From: Bacteroidaceae bacterium
GTDB taxonomy: Bacteria > Bacteroidota > Bacteroidia > Bacteroidales > Bacteroidaceae
Assembly: GCA_017464815.1 (NCBI GenBank)
Contig: JAFTYI010000006.1
Coordinates: 19,743-83,742 of the forward strand
Length of the DNA stretch: 64,000 nt
Direction of reading: 5' to 3'
Shown here: in pieces, positions 50,863 through 58,945 of the stretch
How the letters are laid out: each line of letters begins with the position of its first letter
Position numbering within the stretch: position 1 is the stretch's first letter
Notes under the pieces: generated by a model
Databases searched by the model: none
The model's input: only the letters and a program-made list of their open reading frames with translations
Told to the model about the DNA's origin: nothing
Translations under genes and position numbers: made by a program

Positions 50863-52329
50863 CTATTTAATATCATCCACCCACTTGAAGAGGCGCTTCC
50901 ATCGGATGCCTCCGTCGAAGAGGCTGCGGTCTTTGTCGAGCGAGAGCCAGATGAAGAGCGGCTTGCCCACGATGTGGTCTTCGGGCACAAAGCCCCAGTA
51001 GCGCGAGTCGGCCGAGTTGTGGCGATTGTCGCCCTGCATCCAGTAGTAGTCCTGCTTGAAGGTGTAGGAGTCGGCCTCTGTGCCGTTGATGAGGATGCGT
51101 CCGTCGGGCGTCACCTCCAGCTTGTTACCCTCGTAGACGGCAATGGGGCGCTCGTAGATGGGCAGGTTCTCCAGGGTCAGACGGATGCTCTCGCCCCTCT
51201 TGGGAATCCACACGGGGCCGTAGTTGTCACACGTCCAATCCTTGTGCATGTTCAGCGGGTAGAGGTCGCCCTGCTGCTCGTCGGGGTAGGGCTTTATGTC
51301 GCGCACCACATCCTTGCGTGCCAGCAATCCCTGCTTGGCAGCCTCGGTCAAGGGCAGGCAGTAGAGTGTGCCTTGCGGATTGTGGTTCAGCAAGTCCTCG
51401 TTGCTGATGCCCAGTTGGCGCGACAGGTCGGCAGGGATGGGGCGGTTGGTGGTCACCAGGTAGTTGTACTGCACATTGTCGGGCTCCTTGTTGGCCACGC
51501 CATCGAGGTAGATGATGCGGTCCTTTATCTGAAGCGTCTGTCCCGGCAGGCCGATGCAGCGCTTCACGTAGTTCTCGCGTCGGTCGGTGGGGCGCGAGGT
51601 CACCTCGCCAAACTGCTGGGGATTCTGCCTGATGTAGCGCGAGCCGTAGGCATAGTTCTTGGCATAGTAGGCGCGTTGCTCAAGGGTGGTGAGCGAGTCG
51701 AGCACCGGCTTGTCGGGGTTCAGCTGGGCGCCATAGGCATAGGCCAAGGTGTAGAAGTCGGCATTCTGGGCATTCAGTGCCACGGTGTCGCCCGAGGGGT
51801 AGTTGAACACCACGATGTCGTTCAGCTGCACCTGTCCCAATCCCTTCACACGGCGGTATTCCCATTGGGGCCACTCAAGGTAGCTCTTGCAGTTGAGGAT
51901 GGGCAACGTGTGTTGGGTCAGCGGCATGGTGAGGGGCGTCTGCGGGATGCGGGGGCCATAGCTCACCTTGCTCACGGCCAGGTAGTCACCCACGAGCAGC
52001 GACTTCTCCAACGACGAGGTGGGTATCACGTAGTTCTGGAAGAAGAACTGGTTGACGAAGTAGACGGCCACCAGGGCAAACACGATGGCGTCCACCCACC
52101 CCATCACCCACAGGAAGGTTTTGTTCTTCGACCGCTTCCACCACGTCCAGGGTATCTTCTTGCTGATGTAGGCATCATATATAAAAGGTACGACCAGCAA
52201 GCCCCACCAGCTGCCCACCCAGTAGAGGAAGAGCAGGTAGAGGGCCGTGACTATCGCAAACTTGACCCATTGCACGCGAGGGTCAACTCTCTTTTCCGTA
52301 TCTTTGTCTGTCTTTTCTTTATTCTCCAT
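50863..52329 (-). CDS. lepB: Signal peptidase I, active-type
   Basis: This protein of 488 residues has hydrophobic segments at about 22-55 and 72-98, then box B VIPTSSLEKSLLVGD with nucleophile Ser106 and box D NYVKRCIGLPGQ with general base Lys256. The C-terminal box E reads FVPEDHIVGKPLFIW. The protein is longer than E. coli LepB because of a large insertion between boxes, common in Bacteroidetes. It cleaves signal peptides of exported proteins on the periplasmic face of the inner membrane. It is upstream of the catalytically degenerate homologue and downstream of dapB. Confidence 0.93.
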   Translation of the reverse strand: MENKEKTDKDTEKRVDPRVQWVKFAIVTALYLLFLYWVGSWWGLLVVPFIYDAYISKKIPWTWWKRSKNKTFLWVMGWVDAIVFALVAVYFVNQFFFQNYVIPTSSLEKSLLVGDYLAVSKVSYGPRIPQTPLTMPLTQHTLPILNCKSYLEWPQWEYRRVKGLGQVQLNDIVVFNYPSGDTVALNAQNADFYTLAYAYGAQLNPDKPVLDSLTTLEQRAYYAKNYAYGSRYIRQNPQQFGEVTSRPTDRRENYVKRCIGLPGQTLQIKDRIIYLDGVANKEPDNVQYNYLVTTNRPIPADLSRQLGISNEDLLNHNPQGTLYCLPLTEAAKQGLLARKDVVRDIKPYPDEQQGDLYPLNMHKDWTCDNYGPVWIPKRGESIRLTLENLPIYERPIAVYEGNKLEVTPDGRILINGTEADSYTFKQDYYWMQGDNRHNSADSRYWGFVPEDHIVGKPLFIWLSLDKDRSLFDGGIRWKRLFKWVDDIK

Positions 52330-52355
52330 GTCTTTTCTCTATATTATCTTAGTTA

Positions 52356-52440
52356 CTGCCAAGCCTGTGGCAGTGTCCTGCCTCTATGGTGGCAGTACTC
52401 TGCCACAGTAATGGCAGACGTCTGCCAACGCCGTTGGCAG
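52356..52440. repeat. Tandem array, 4 x 22 bp (CTGCC-N7-TGGCAG)
   Basis: CTGCC occurs at 52356, 52378, 52400 and 52422 (spacing exactly 22), and TGGCAG at 52368, 52390, 52412 and 52435. Each unit is a small hairpin CTGCC-loop-GGCAG. The array lies in the dapB-lepB gap, just upstream of lepB. Confidence 0.93.
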
Positions 52441-52489
52441 TAGCTGATTGTACGCATCTTACTGATGAAAGAAGCGAATGAAGGGGCGA

Positions 52490-53245
52490 TTAGAACTTGA
52501 ACAGGTCGTCCATCCCAAGGAATCCCTCGTGGCCGGCCGTGTACTCAGCGGCCAACACGGCGCCCAAGGCAAAGCCCTTGCGGCTGTGTGCATCGTGGGT
52601 GATGGTGATGCAATCGGCCTCGGAGTCGTAGCTGATGGAGTGGATGCCCGGCACTTCGTCGCGACGGATGGCCGAGATGGGCAGCTCGTTCGCCCGGCAC
52701 TCGGTGCTTCCGCTCACGGTGCCGTCGGGGGCAGTCAGTGTGCCCATCACCCACTTGCTCTTGCGCTCGAGGTTCTCCATGATTCCCTCGGCCAGTGTGA
52801 TGGCCGTGCCGCTGGGGGCGTCCAGCTTGTGGATGTGGTGGGTCTCCTCCATGCTCACCTCGTACTCGGGAAACTTGTTCATGATGCCGGCCAAATATTT
52901 GTTCACGGCCGAGAAAATGGCCACGCCAAGGCTGAAGTTGCTGCTCCAGAAGAGCGTCTTCCCACCCGTGGTGCAGAGCTGTTTCATCTCATCCAGGTGC
53001 TCGTCGAGCCACCCGGTGCTGCCCGACACCACTTTCACTCCGGCGGCAAAGGCCTTCATATAGTTCTGATAAGCCACGGTGGGGGCGGTGAATTCGATGG
53101 CCACGTCGGCACTCTTGAATGCGGCAGATTCAAACTCCTCCTGATTGTCAATGTCGATAATGCTCACTATCTCATGACCACGGCTCAGGGCTATCTGCTC
53201 TATCATTTTACCCATCTTGCCGTATCCAATTAATGCTATTTTCAT
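52490..53245 (-). CDS. dapB: 4-hydroxy-tetrahydrodipicolinate reductase
   Basis: This protein of 251 residues has the N-terminal nucleotide loop LIGYGKMGKMIE (glycine motif), EFTAPTVAYQN, VSGSTGW and the family signature HHIHKLDAPSGTA with the catalytic His/Lys. It reduces the dihydrodipicolinate precursor on the way to diaminopimelate and lysine, so it supplies cell wall synthesis. First gene of the dapB-lepB-lepB-like-wbqC series; divergent from the DUF2851 gene with overlapping promoter elements. Confidence 0.95.
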   Translation of the reverse strand: MKIALIGYGKMGKMIEQIALSRGHEIVSIIDIDNQEEFESAAFKSADVAIEFTAPTVAYQNYMKAFAAGVKVVSGSTGWLDEHLDEMKQLCTTGGKTLFWSSNFSLGVAIFSAVNKYLAGIMNKFPEYEVSMEETHHIHKLDAPSGTAITLAEGIMENLERKSKWVMGTLTAPDGTVSGSTECRANELPISAIRRDEVPGIHSISYDSEADCITITHDAHSRKGFALGAVLAAEYTAGHEGFLGMDDLFKF

Positions 53246-53268
53246 TGTAAATCGTCAATTAAATGGTG

Positions 53269-53276
53269 CAAATGTA
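53269..53276 (-). promoter_or_regulatory. Putative -7 element of the dapB operon
   Basis: The minus strand reads TACATTTG, 24 bases before the dapB ATG. It lies 22 bases from an identical plus-strand TACATTTG (53298-53305). Confidence 0.6.
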
Positions 53277-53297
53277 GGCAATTATCGCGGATATTCC

Positions 53298-53305
53298 TAC
53301 ATTTG
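53298..53305 (+). promoter_or_regulatory. Putative -7 element of the DUF2851 gene
   Basis: Plus-strand TACATTTG sits inside the palindrome CCTACATTTGTAGG, about 85 bases before the DUF2851 ATG. No clear -33 element. Confidence 0.5.
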
Positions 53306-53389
53306 TAGGATTTTTTAAAAGAACTCTCCCCACGAAAAGGGGAAATCGGCCTAAAAATCACCCATTACAACCCTCAAAAAGCTGACACG

Positions 53390-54691
53390 ATGATGGAATA
53401 CTTGTTGCACTACACATGGAAGCACCGCCTCTTTCCGCTGGAGGAGCTGACGACCACCGACGGGCAATCCGTGGAGGTCGTCGACCCGGGCCTTCGCAAC
53501 ACCAATGCCGGCCCCGACTTCTTCAATGCCAAGGTGAAGATTGGCGGCACCCTGTGGGTGGGAAATGTGGAGATTCACACCCACCTGCGCGACTGGTATG
53601 CACATGGGCATCAGGGCGACAGGGCCTACGACAACGTGGTGCTGCACGTGGTGGAGCACCCCGATGGCGAACCGCCCGTGGCCGACACCACCGGACGCCC
53701 CATCCCCACCCTGGCACTGCCCGTGCCCCAGCGCGTGAAGGACAACTACCACGAGCTGATGCGCACCGAGGAGTACCCCCGTTGCCACCGCATCATCCCC
53801 ACCCTGCCCCGACTGACGGTGCACAGCTACCTCAGCGCCTTGCACACCGAGCGCCTCACCCACAAGGCCGAGCGCATCGGGCAATACCGGCTGAAAAACG
53901 AGCTCAACTGGGAGAATGCCTTCTTCATGACCCTGGCCCGCAACTTCGGCTTCGGAGTCAACGGCGAGGCCTTCGAGGAGTGGGCGGCACACATCCCCCT
54001 GCGGGCGGTGAACAAGCATCGCGACGACCTCGCCCGCATCGAAGCCATCTTCTTCGGACAAGCCGGCCTGTTGCAAAGCGAGGCAACCAACGAGGGCAAC
54101 GAGGCCGACGAATACCTCCGCCACCTGCAACGCGAGTATGCCTTCCTGGCCAACAAGTTCGAGCTGAAGCCGATGGACGCCGTGCGTTGGCGCTTCCTGC
54201 GCATGAGGCCCGGCAATTTCCCCCACGTGCGGCTGGCCCAACTGGCCTACCTCTATTACAAAGGTGAAGGGCTGCTCAGCCGCCTGCTCGACGCCCCATC
54301 GGTGGAGGAGATAGGGAAACTGCTCGTGGCCGACACATCGGAGTATTGGCAGACCCACTACACCTTCGGCCACCCATCGCCGCGCCGCACCAAGCAGCTG
54401 AGCCAATCCACCCGCCTGCTGCTCATCATCAACACCATCAGCCCCTTCCTCTACGCCTACGGCCAACACCAGGGCAACGAGGCCCTGTGCCAACGCGCCG
54501 TCAGCCTTCTGGAAGAGCTGAAAGCCGAGGACAACCGCATCATCCGCATCTGGCGCGAGTGTGGCCTCAAGGTGGAGAGCGCGGCCGACTCGCAAGCCCT
54601 CATCCAACTGAAACGCGAATATTGCGACGTGAAGAAGTGCCTTCATTGCCGCTTTGGATATGAATACTTAAAGAGAAAAGAAAAAGAATAA
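53390..54691 (+). CDS. DUF2851 family protein
   Basis: This protein of 433 residues belongs to a family confined largely to Bacteroidetes. The start region is diagnostic: LLHYTWKHRLFPLEEL, VVDPGLRNTNAGPDFFNAKVKIGGTLWVGNVEIHTHLRDWYAHGHQGDRAYDNVVLHVV, which resembles a nuclease-like metal site (D-x-F...E-I-H). The C-terminus ends YCDVKKCLHCRFGYEYLK with two Cys and one His. Function is unknown; DNA-related activity is only suggested by the location upstream of dprA. It is followed after 3 bases by the thioesterase gene. Confidence 0.88.
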   Translation: MMEYLLHYTWKHRLFPLEELTTTDGQSVEVVDPGLRNTNAGPDFFNAKVKIGGTLWVGNVEIHTHLRDWYAHGHQGDRAYDNVVLHVVEHPDGEPPVADTTGRPIPTLALPVPQRVKDNYHELMRTEEYPRCHRIIPTLPRLTVHSYLSALHTERLTHKAERIGQYRLKNELNWENAFFMTLARNFGFGVNGEAFEEWAAHIPLRAVNKHRDDLARIEAIFFGQAGLLQSEATNEGNEADEYLRHLQREYAFLANKFELKPMDAVRWRFLRMRPGNFPHVRLAQLAYLYYKGEGLLSRLLDAPSVEEIGKLLVADTSEYWQTHYTFGHPSPRRTKQLSQSTRLLLIINTISPFLYAYGQHQGNEALCQRAVSLLEELKAEDNRIIRIWRECGLKVESAADSQALIQLKREYCDVKKCLHCRFGYEYLKRKEKE

Positions 54692-54694
54692 AAC

Positions 54695-55093
54695 ATGTAT
54701 TATACATTCGAACTGAAAATGAAGGTGCGCGACTATGAATGCGACCTGCAGGGCATCGTCAACAATGCCAACTATCAGCACTACATCGAGCACACCCGCC
54801 ACGAGTACCTCACCTCGCGAGGCATCAGCTTTGCACAGATGCACGCCGACGGGATTGATGCCGTGGTGGCCCGCCTCACCATGTCGTTCAAGACCCCGCT
54901 CACCAGCGGCGACGAGTTTGTCTCCAAGCTCTACCTCAAGCGCGATGGCATCAAGTATGTCTTCCATCAGGACATCTTCCGCCTGCCCGACATGAAATGT
55001 GCCATGAAGGCCGTGGTGGAGACCGTCTGCCTCGTGAACGGCCGCCTGGGCACCTGCGACGAACTCGACGAAAAACTCACCTTCCATGAATAA
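54695..55093 (+). CDS. Acyl-CoA thioesterase (4HBT hotdog family)
   Basis: This protein of 132 residues has the hotdog signature: MKVRDYECDLQGIVNNANYQHYIEHTRHEYL at the N-terminus (the D-x-x-G-I-V-N-N-A-x-Y helix carries the catalytic Asp), then VVARLTMSFKTPLTSGDEFVSKL. Such proteins hydrolyse acyl-CoA thioesters; chain-length preference is unknown. Its stop overlaps the start of dprA by 8 bases, so translation is coupled. Confidence 0.9.
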   Translation: MYYTFELKMKVRDYECDLQGIVNNANYQHYIEHTRHEYLTSRGISFAQMHADGIDAVVARLTMSFKTPLTSGDEFVSKLYLKRDGIKYVFHQDIFRLPDMKCAMKAVVETVCLVNGRLGTCDELDEKLTFHE

Positions 55094-56222
55094 CCCACCC
55101 ATGAAACCCGAAGAAATCCTCCATTGCCTGGCCTTGCAACAGACACCCGGCGTGGGCCTCGTCAGCGCCCGCGTGTTGTACGACGTGTTTGGCAACGCCA
55201 CCGATGTGTTCACCCGCCGCGCCGAGCTGGTTCACTACACCCAACCCGCCCAACGACGCCTGCTGAACCACCTGGACAACCCCGAAGCCCTCCGCCGCGC
55301 CGAGCGCGAACTGGAGTTTGCACAGAAGAATGGCATCGACGCCATCTGCATCGGCGACCGCCGCTATCCGTCGCGCCTCCGCGAATGCCCCGACGCCCCA
55401 CTGGTGCTCTTTTTCAAGGGAGACACCAACCTCAATGCCCTGCGCGTAGTCAGCATGGTGGGCACCCGCAAGGCCACCGACTACGGGCGCCAACTCTGCA
55501 ACGACTTCGTCCGCGACCTCAAGGCCCTGTGTCCCGAGGTGCTCATCGTCAGCGGATTGGCCTACGGCATCGACATTGCTGCCCACCGTGCCGCACTGGA
55601 CAACGGACTGCCCACCGTAGGCGTGTTGGCTCATGGGCTCGACCGCATCTATCCGCCCGTACACCGCAACACCGCCATCGAAATGCTGAAAATGGGCGGA
55701 TTGCTCACCGAATACATGAGCGAGACGAACCCCGACCGGCAGAACTTCGTGCAACGCAACCGCATCGTGGCCGGCATGGCCGATGCCACCATCGTGGTCG
55801 AAAGTGCCGCCAAGGGTGGAGCACTCATCACCGCCGGCTTGGCCACCGACTACTTCCGCGACTGCTTTGCCTTCCCCGGCCGCGTGGGCGACCCCTACTC
55901 ACAAGGATGCAACGCCCTGGTGCGCGACAACAAAGCATCACTCATCCTCTCGGCCGAAGACTTTGTGAAAGCCATGTCGTGGGACATCGCCCCCACCAAC
56001 CATCAGGCGCCACAGGCCATCCAACGACAGCTCTTCCTCGACCTTTCGCCCGATGAAGAAGCCCTCATTGCCGCCCTTCGTCCCCATCGCGACGGTTTGC
56101 AAATCAACACATTGGTGGTGGAAGCCGACATACCCATCAACCGTGCCAGCGCCCTGCTGTTCGAGTTGGAAATGAAGGGAGTGGTGAAAGCCCTTGCCGG
56201 TGGCGTGTACAAGGTGGTGTGA
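55086..56222 (+). CDS. dprA: DNA-processing protein DprA
   Basis: This protein of 378 residues has a helix-hairpin-helix-like N-terminus (LALQQTPGVGLVSARVLYDVFG), then the Rossmann-like DNA-binding core: VSMVGTRKATDYGRQLCNDFV, IVSGLAYGIDIAAHRAAL, GVLAHGLDRIYPPVHRN and NRIVAGMADATIVVESAAKGGALITA. The C-terminal 75 residues are the winged-helix DprA domain (LSPDEEALIAALRPHRDGLQINTLV). It loads RecA on incoming single-stranded DNA during transformation. The start at 55086 overlaps the thioesterase; an ATG five codons on is also possible. Confidence 0.94.
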   Translation: MNNPPMKPEEILHCLALQQTPGVGLVSARVLYDVFGNATDVFTRRAELVHYTQPAQRRLLNHLDNPEALRRAERELEFAQKNGIDAICIGDRRYPSRLRECPDAPLVLFFKGDTNLNALRVVSMVGTRKATDYGRQLCNDFVRDLKALCPEVLIVSGLAYGIDIAAHRAALDNGLPTVGVLAHGLDRIYPPVHRNTAIEMLKMGGLLTEYMSETNPDRQNFVQRNRIVAGMADATIVVESAAKGGALITAGLATDYFRDCFAFPGRVGDPYSQGCNALVRDNKASLILSAEDFVKAMSWDIAPTNHQAPQAIQRQLFLDLSPDEEALIAALRPHRDGLQINTLVVEADIPINRASALLFELEMKGVVKALAGGVYKVV

Positions 56223-56243
56223 ATAAAGGAGACGTGCCTAAAA

Positions 56244-56283
56244 AAGAAAAAGGTGTGCCGAACATTCGACACACCCTTCTTTC
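56244..56283. terminator. Bidirectional hairpin terminator between dprA and tRNA-Phe
   Basis: AAGGTGTG and CACACCCTT arms around a short inner stem, A-rich before and T-rich after, 20 bases past the dprA stop; also positioned to end the convergent tRNA-Phe transcript. Confidence 0.75.
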
Positions 56284-56290
56284 CTCTTCG

Positions 56291-56363
56291 TGGTGCCACC
56301 AGGAATCGAACCGGGGACACAAGGATTTTCAGTCCTTTGCTCTACCAACTGAGCTATGGCACC
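56291..56363 (-). tRNA. tRNA-Phe (anticodon GAA)
   Basis: The minus-strand cloverleaf has acceptor GGTGCCA/TGGCACC, D-loop AGCTCAGTTGGTAGAGC, anticodon loop CTGAAAA (GAA) and T-loop GGTTCGATTCC. The discriminator is A; CCA is not encoded. Confidence 0.95.
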
Positions 56364-56385
56364 ATCGCTTTTCCAAATGCGGGTG

Positions 56386-56393
56386 CAAAGATA
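56386..56393 (-). promoter_or_regulatory. -7 element of tRNA-Phe
   Basis: Minus-strand TATCTTTG, exact consensus, 23 bases before the tRNA 5' end. Confidence 0.8.
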
Positions 56394-56443
56394 CTGCTTT
56401 TTTCGGAAAATCCTAACATCCTTGGGATTTTTTTCACAAAATG

Positions 56444-56475
56444 TTTGGCGTTTCTTAGGAAAGTGCGTATCTTTG
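56444..56475 (+). promoter_or_regulatory. Promoter of tRNA-Pro
   Basis: TTTG (56444-56447), 20 bases, TATCTTTG (56468-56475): an exact match, 14 bases before the mature tRNA. Confidence 0.88.
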
Positions 56476-56489
56476 CACCCGCAAAACGG

Positions 56490-56562
56490 CGGAAAGTAGC
56501 GCAGTTGGTAGCGCACTACGTTCGGGACGTAGGGGTCGGGCGTTCGAGTCGCCTCTTTCCGA
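56490..56562 (+). tRNA. tRNA-Pro (anticodon CGG)
   Basis: The 73-base cloverleaf begins CGGAAAG (C1-G72 pair typical of bacterial tRNA-Pro), with D arm AGCGCAGTTGGTAGCGC, anticodon stem-loop CTACG-TTCGGGA-CGTAG (CGG) and acceptor CTTTCCG. CCA is not encoded. A T-tailed hairpin follows. Confidence 0.95.
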
Positions 56563-56565
56563 CAC

Positions 56566-56604
56566 AAGCGGTAATCAGCAAAAGTTGGTTACCGCTTTTT
56601 GTTT
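56566..56604 (+). terminator. Terminator of tRNA-Pro
   Basis: AGCGGTAA and TTACCGCT form a perfect 8-base-pair stem followed by TTTTTGTTTT. Confidence 0.9.
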
Positions 56605-56680
56605 TCTTTCTTCTCACCATCTTACTGAAAGCCTTGAGCCACGTTTTCCACCCTACAATCGCTGATTCCCTTCATTTTAC

Positions 56681-56711
56681 TTTGTGTAATATAAAGAATG
56701 TGTTATATTTG
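56681..56711 (+). promoter_or_regulatory. Promoter of the pnuT-thiN operon
   Basis: TTTG (56681-56684), 19 bases, TATATTTG (56704-56711): consensus match. The leader would be only about 20-25 bases, too short for a TPP riboswitch. Confidence 0.82.
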
Positions 56712-56739
56712 CGGCTCGTTTACATCATACGTTAGCATT

Positions 56740-57330
56740 ATGAACTATTTGGAAATCATAGGTACAATCGTAGGACTCATCTACTTGTGGCTGGAGTACA
56801 AGGCCAGCATCTGGTTGTGGGTGGCCAATGTGGTGATGCCGGCCATCTACGTGGTGGTGTACTACGAGGCAGGACTGTACGCCGACTTCGGAATCAACAT
56901 CTATTATCTGATTATCTCCTTCTACGGAATCTTCTGGTGGTGGAAAGGGAGAAAGGGGAGCCACGCGCAACCGACAAAGGAGACAAAGGAACTGCCCATC
57001 GGCCACACACCCCGGCAGATGTGGGCACGGCTGGGCGTCATCAGTGCAGGCTTACTGGTGCTCATCGCCTTCATCCTTATCCAATACACCGACAGCACCG
57101 TGCCTTGGATGGACAGTTTCACCACGGCACTCAGCATTGTGGCCATGTGGATGCTGGCCCGCAAGTATGTCGAGCAATGGCTGGTGTGGATAGTGGTGGA
57201 TGCCGTCAGCGCAGGCCTGTACGTATATAAGGAACTTTACTTCACCGCCGGACTCTATGCCCTCTACACGGTGATTGCTTACTTCGGATACAAAGAATGG
57301 AAACGATTGATGCAACAACAAGCGGCTTGA
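56740..57330 (+). CDS. PnuC-family transporter, probably thiamine (PnuT)
   Basis: Starting at the ATG at 56740 gives 196 residues, a normal PnuC length; codons upstream of it overlap the promoter and are not used. Five to seven hydrophobic segments follow (LEIIGTIVGLIYLWLEY, IWLWVANVVMPAIYVVVYY, INIYYLIISFYGIFWWW, LGVISAGLLVLIAFILI, WLVWIVVDAVSAGLYVYK). The PnuC signature W..N..(W) region and the terminal FGYKEW are present. The family imports vitamins by facilitated diffusion with trapping by a kinase. The overlapping thiamine pyrophosphokinase gene points to thiamine (PnuT) rather than nicotinamide riboside. The substrate is inferred from context. Confidence 0.88.
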   Translation: MNYLEIIGTIVGLIYLWLEYKASIWLWVANVVMPAIYVVVYYEAGLYADFGINIYYLIISFYGIFWWWKGRKGSHAQPTKETKELPIGHTPRQMWARLGVISAGLLVLIAFILIQYTDSTVPWMDSFTTALSIVAMWMLARKYVEQWLVWIVVDAVSAGLYVYKELYFTAGLYALYTVIAYFGYKEWKRLMQQQAA

Positions 57331-57959
57331 AGCCGACGACAGGCTACGACTACCACCCCGAAGCCGTGGTTGTGGGCGGAGGCGACTTTCCCACTCATCC
57401 CCTGCCCCTCAAACTGATGCAGGAGAGCGAGCGCACGGTGTGTTGCGACGGGGCGGCCAACGAATTTCTTGCCCGCGGCCTGCGTCCGTGGCGCGTGGTG
57501 GGCGATTGCGACTCACTCTCTCCCGAAGCGGCCGAGGCATTCAGCAATATTGTGCGCCGCAATCCCGACCAAGAGACGAACGACCAGACGAAGGCCATCC
57601 ATTATCTGACAAGCAAAGGCATACGCCACATAGCCATCGTGGCGGCTACAGGACGGCGCGAGGATCACACATTGGGCAACATCAGCCTGCTCATTGAATA
57701 CATGTGCCAGGGGCTGGAGGTGCGCATCTACACCGACTACGGTGTCTTTATCCCCTGCCACGACACCTGCACCTTCGAATGCCCCACGGGCACAGCCGTC
57801 TCCATCTTCAGCTTTGGCACCCAAGGGATGGAAGCCGAGGGATTGCGCTACCCCCTGCGCGACTTCTCCACCTGGTGGCAAGGCACGCTCAACACAGCCG
57901 ATGCCCCCCACTTCACCATCCGGTGCATGGGAGACTATCTGGTCTATTTGAATTACTAA
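57297..57959 (+). CDS. Thiamine pyrophosphokinase
   Basis: This protein of 220 residues has the N-terminal CCDGAANEFLARGLRPWRVVGDCDSLSP (D-G-A and the metal-binding GDxDS) and NPDQETNDQTKAI (the D-Q-x-x-T-D-x-x-K signature variant), with AATGRREDHTLGNISLL in the middle. The C-terminal part is the smaller beta-sandwich that completes the thiamine site. It transfers pyrophosphate from ATP to thiamine to make TPP, trapping what PnuT imports. It overlaps the transporter gene by 34 bases, so the two are one operon. Confidence 0.93.
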   Translation: METIDATTSGLKPTTGYDYHPEAVVVGGGDFPTHPLPLKLMQESERTVCCDGAANEFLARGLRPWRVVGDCDSLSPEAAEAFSNIVRRNPDQETNDQTKAIHYLTSKGIRHIAIVAATGRREDHTLGNISLLIEYMCQGLEVRIYTDYGVFIPCHDTCTFECPTGTAVSIFSFGTQGMEAEGLRYPLRDFSTWWQGTLNTADAPHFTIRCMGDYLVYLNY

Positions 57960-57979
57960 AGGGAGAAAAATCCTTAACT

Positions 57980-58945
57980 TTACAGCGTCACCATGAAGGT
58001 GGCTCCTTGTCCGTAGTGGCTGTTCAGCTTCAGGTCGCCGCCGTGCAGGCGCATGATTTGGCGGCTCAGACAGAGGCCGATGCCTGTGCCATTCCGCTTG
58101 GTGGTGTAGAAGGGGAGGAAGACCTCTTCGGCCATTTTATCGGGAATGCCCGGGCCATTGTCGCTCACGCTGATGTAGGGCGAACCATCGGCTTCGCTGG
58201 CCACGATGCGGATGCAGGCATCGGGCTGCCCCTCCGTAGCCTCGCGCGCGTTCTTTATCAGATTGGTCAGCACCAGAGTCAGCTGGTCGGCATCGGCCAT
58301 CACCTTCATGCCGTTTCCCCACGTGAAGTGCAACGACGGGTGCGCCATCAGCCGTTGCAATTGTGCAAACAGTTTTTCCACATCCACCTCCTGCTTCACC
58401 GGCGCCGGCAAGTGGGTCAACTGACGATATGAGTCAAGGAAGGCTTTCACGCTCACACACTGGTCGTGTATCACCTCCATCCCCTCGTGCATCTCCTCGG
58501 CCGAATAGTTTTCGGGGCGCTTCAACATGTCGCTCGACAGGCTGATGACGGGGGTGATGCTGTTGCGCAGTTCGTGTGTCATGATGCGCAGCAGGCGGTC
58601 GTAGTACAACTGTTTGTACTCCAGGTCGGCCAGGCTGTCCTGATAGATTCGGGTGATGTTGTTCATCCCTTCGTACATGTCATCCAACTTGGAGTCTTTG
58701 ACGGAGGGGTAGTTCATGGTATAGTTCTTGTTCAGCAGCGATTTCAGGAAGTAGTCCACCTGCTTGGGGATGAAGTAGACCCGCCTCACCATCCACACCA
58801 TCAGCAACAGAGCCACCAGAGCGATGCCCTCGATTTGCGAGGGCAGCCACTTCTCGAAGTGCCCCCACACCACCAGCCCGCCTATCGCCATGAAGAGCAG
58901 GGCCATAAGCGCAAAGAACAATCCGTGTCTATAGGGGAACTTCAT
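57980..58945 (-). CDS. Sensor histidine kinase
   Basis: Starting at the ATG at 58945 gives 321 residues. Two membrane segments (about 9-29 and 38-58) are separated by only a few residues, so there is no real periplasmic sensor domain. A dimerisation helix follows with the H-box IMTHELRNSITP (His124), then N-box LTNLIKNAREA, G1 SVSDNGPGIPD and G2 GTGIGLCLS. It phosphorylates the overlapping response regulator. The ATG overlaps the regulator stop by 4 bases (ATGA), so the regulator is translated first and the kinase is coupled to it. The absence of a sensor domain suggests sensing within the membrane, such as by a transporter or lipid signal. It ends 20 bases past the convergent thiamine kinase gene. 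Confidence 0.9.
   Translation of the reverse strand: MKFPYRHGLFFALMALLFMAIGGLVVWGHFEKWLPSQIEGIALVALLLMVWMVRRVYFIPKQVDYFLKSLLNKNYTMNYPSVKDSKLDDMYEGMNNITRIYQDSLADLEYKQLYYDRLLRIMTHELRNSITPVISLSSDMLKRPENYSAEEMHEGMEVIHDQCVSVKAFLDSYRQLTHLPAPVKQEVDVEKLFAQLQRLMAHPSLHFTWGNGMKVMADADQLTLVLTNLIKNAREATEGQPDACIRIVASEADGSPYISVSDNGPGIPDKMAEEVFLPFYTTKRNGTGIGLCLSRQIMRLHGGDLKLNSHYGQGATFMVTL

Noticed and set aside
56698-56740. Extended PnuC start
   Set aside because: The first 14 codons overlap the TATATTTG promoter element, and the family begins at MNYLEIIG.
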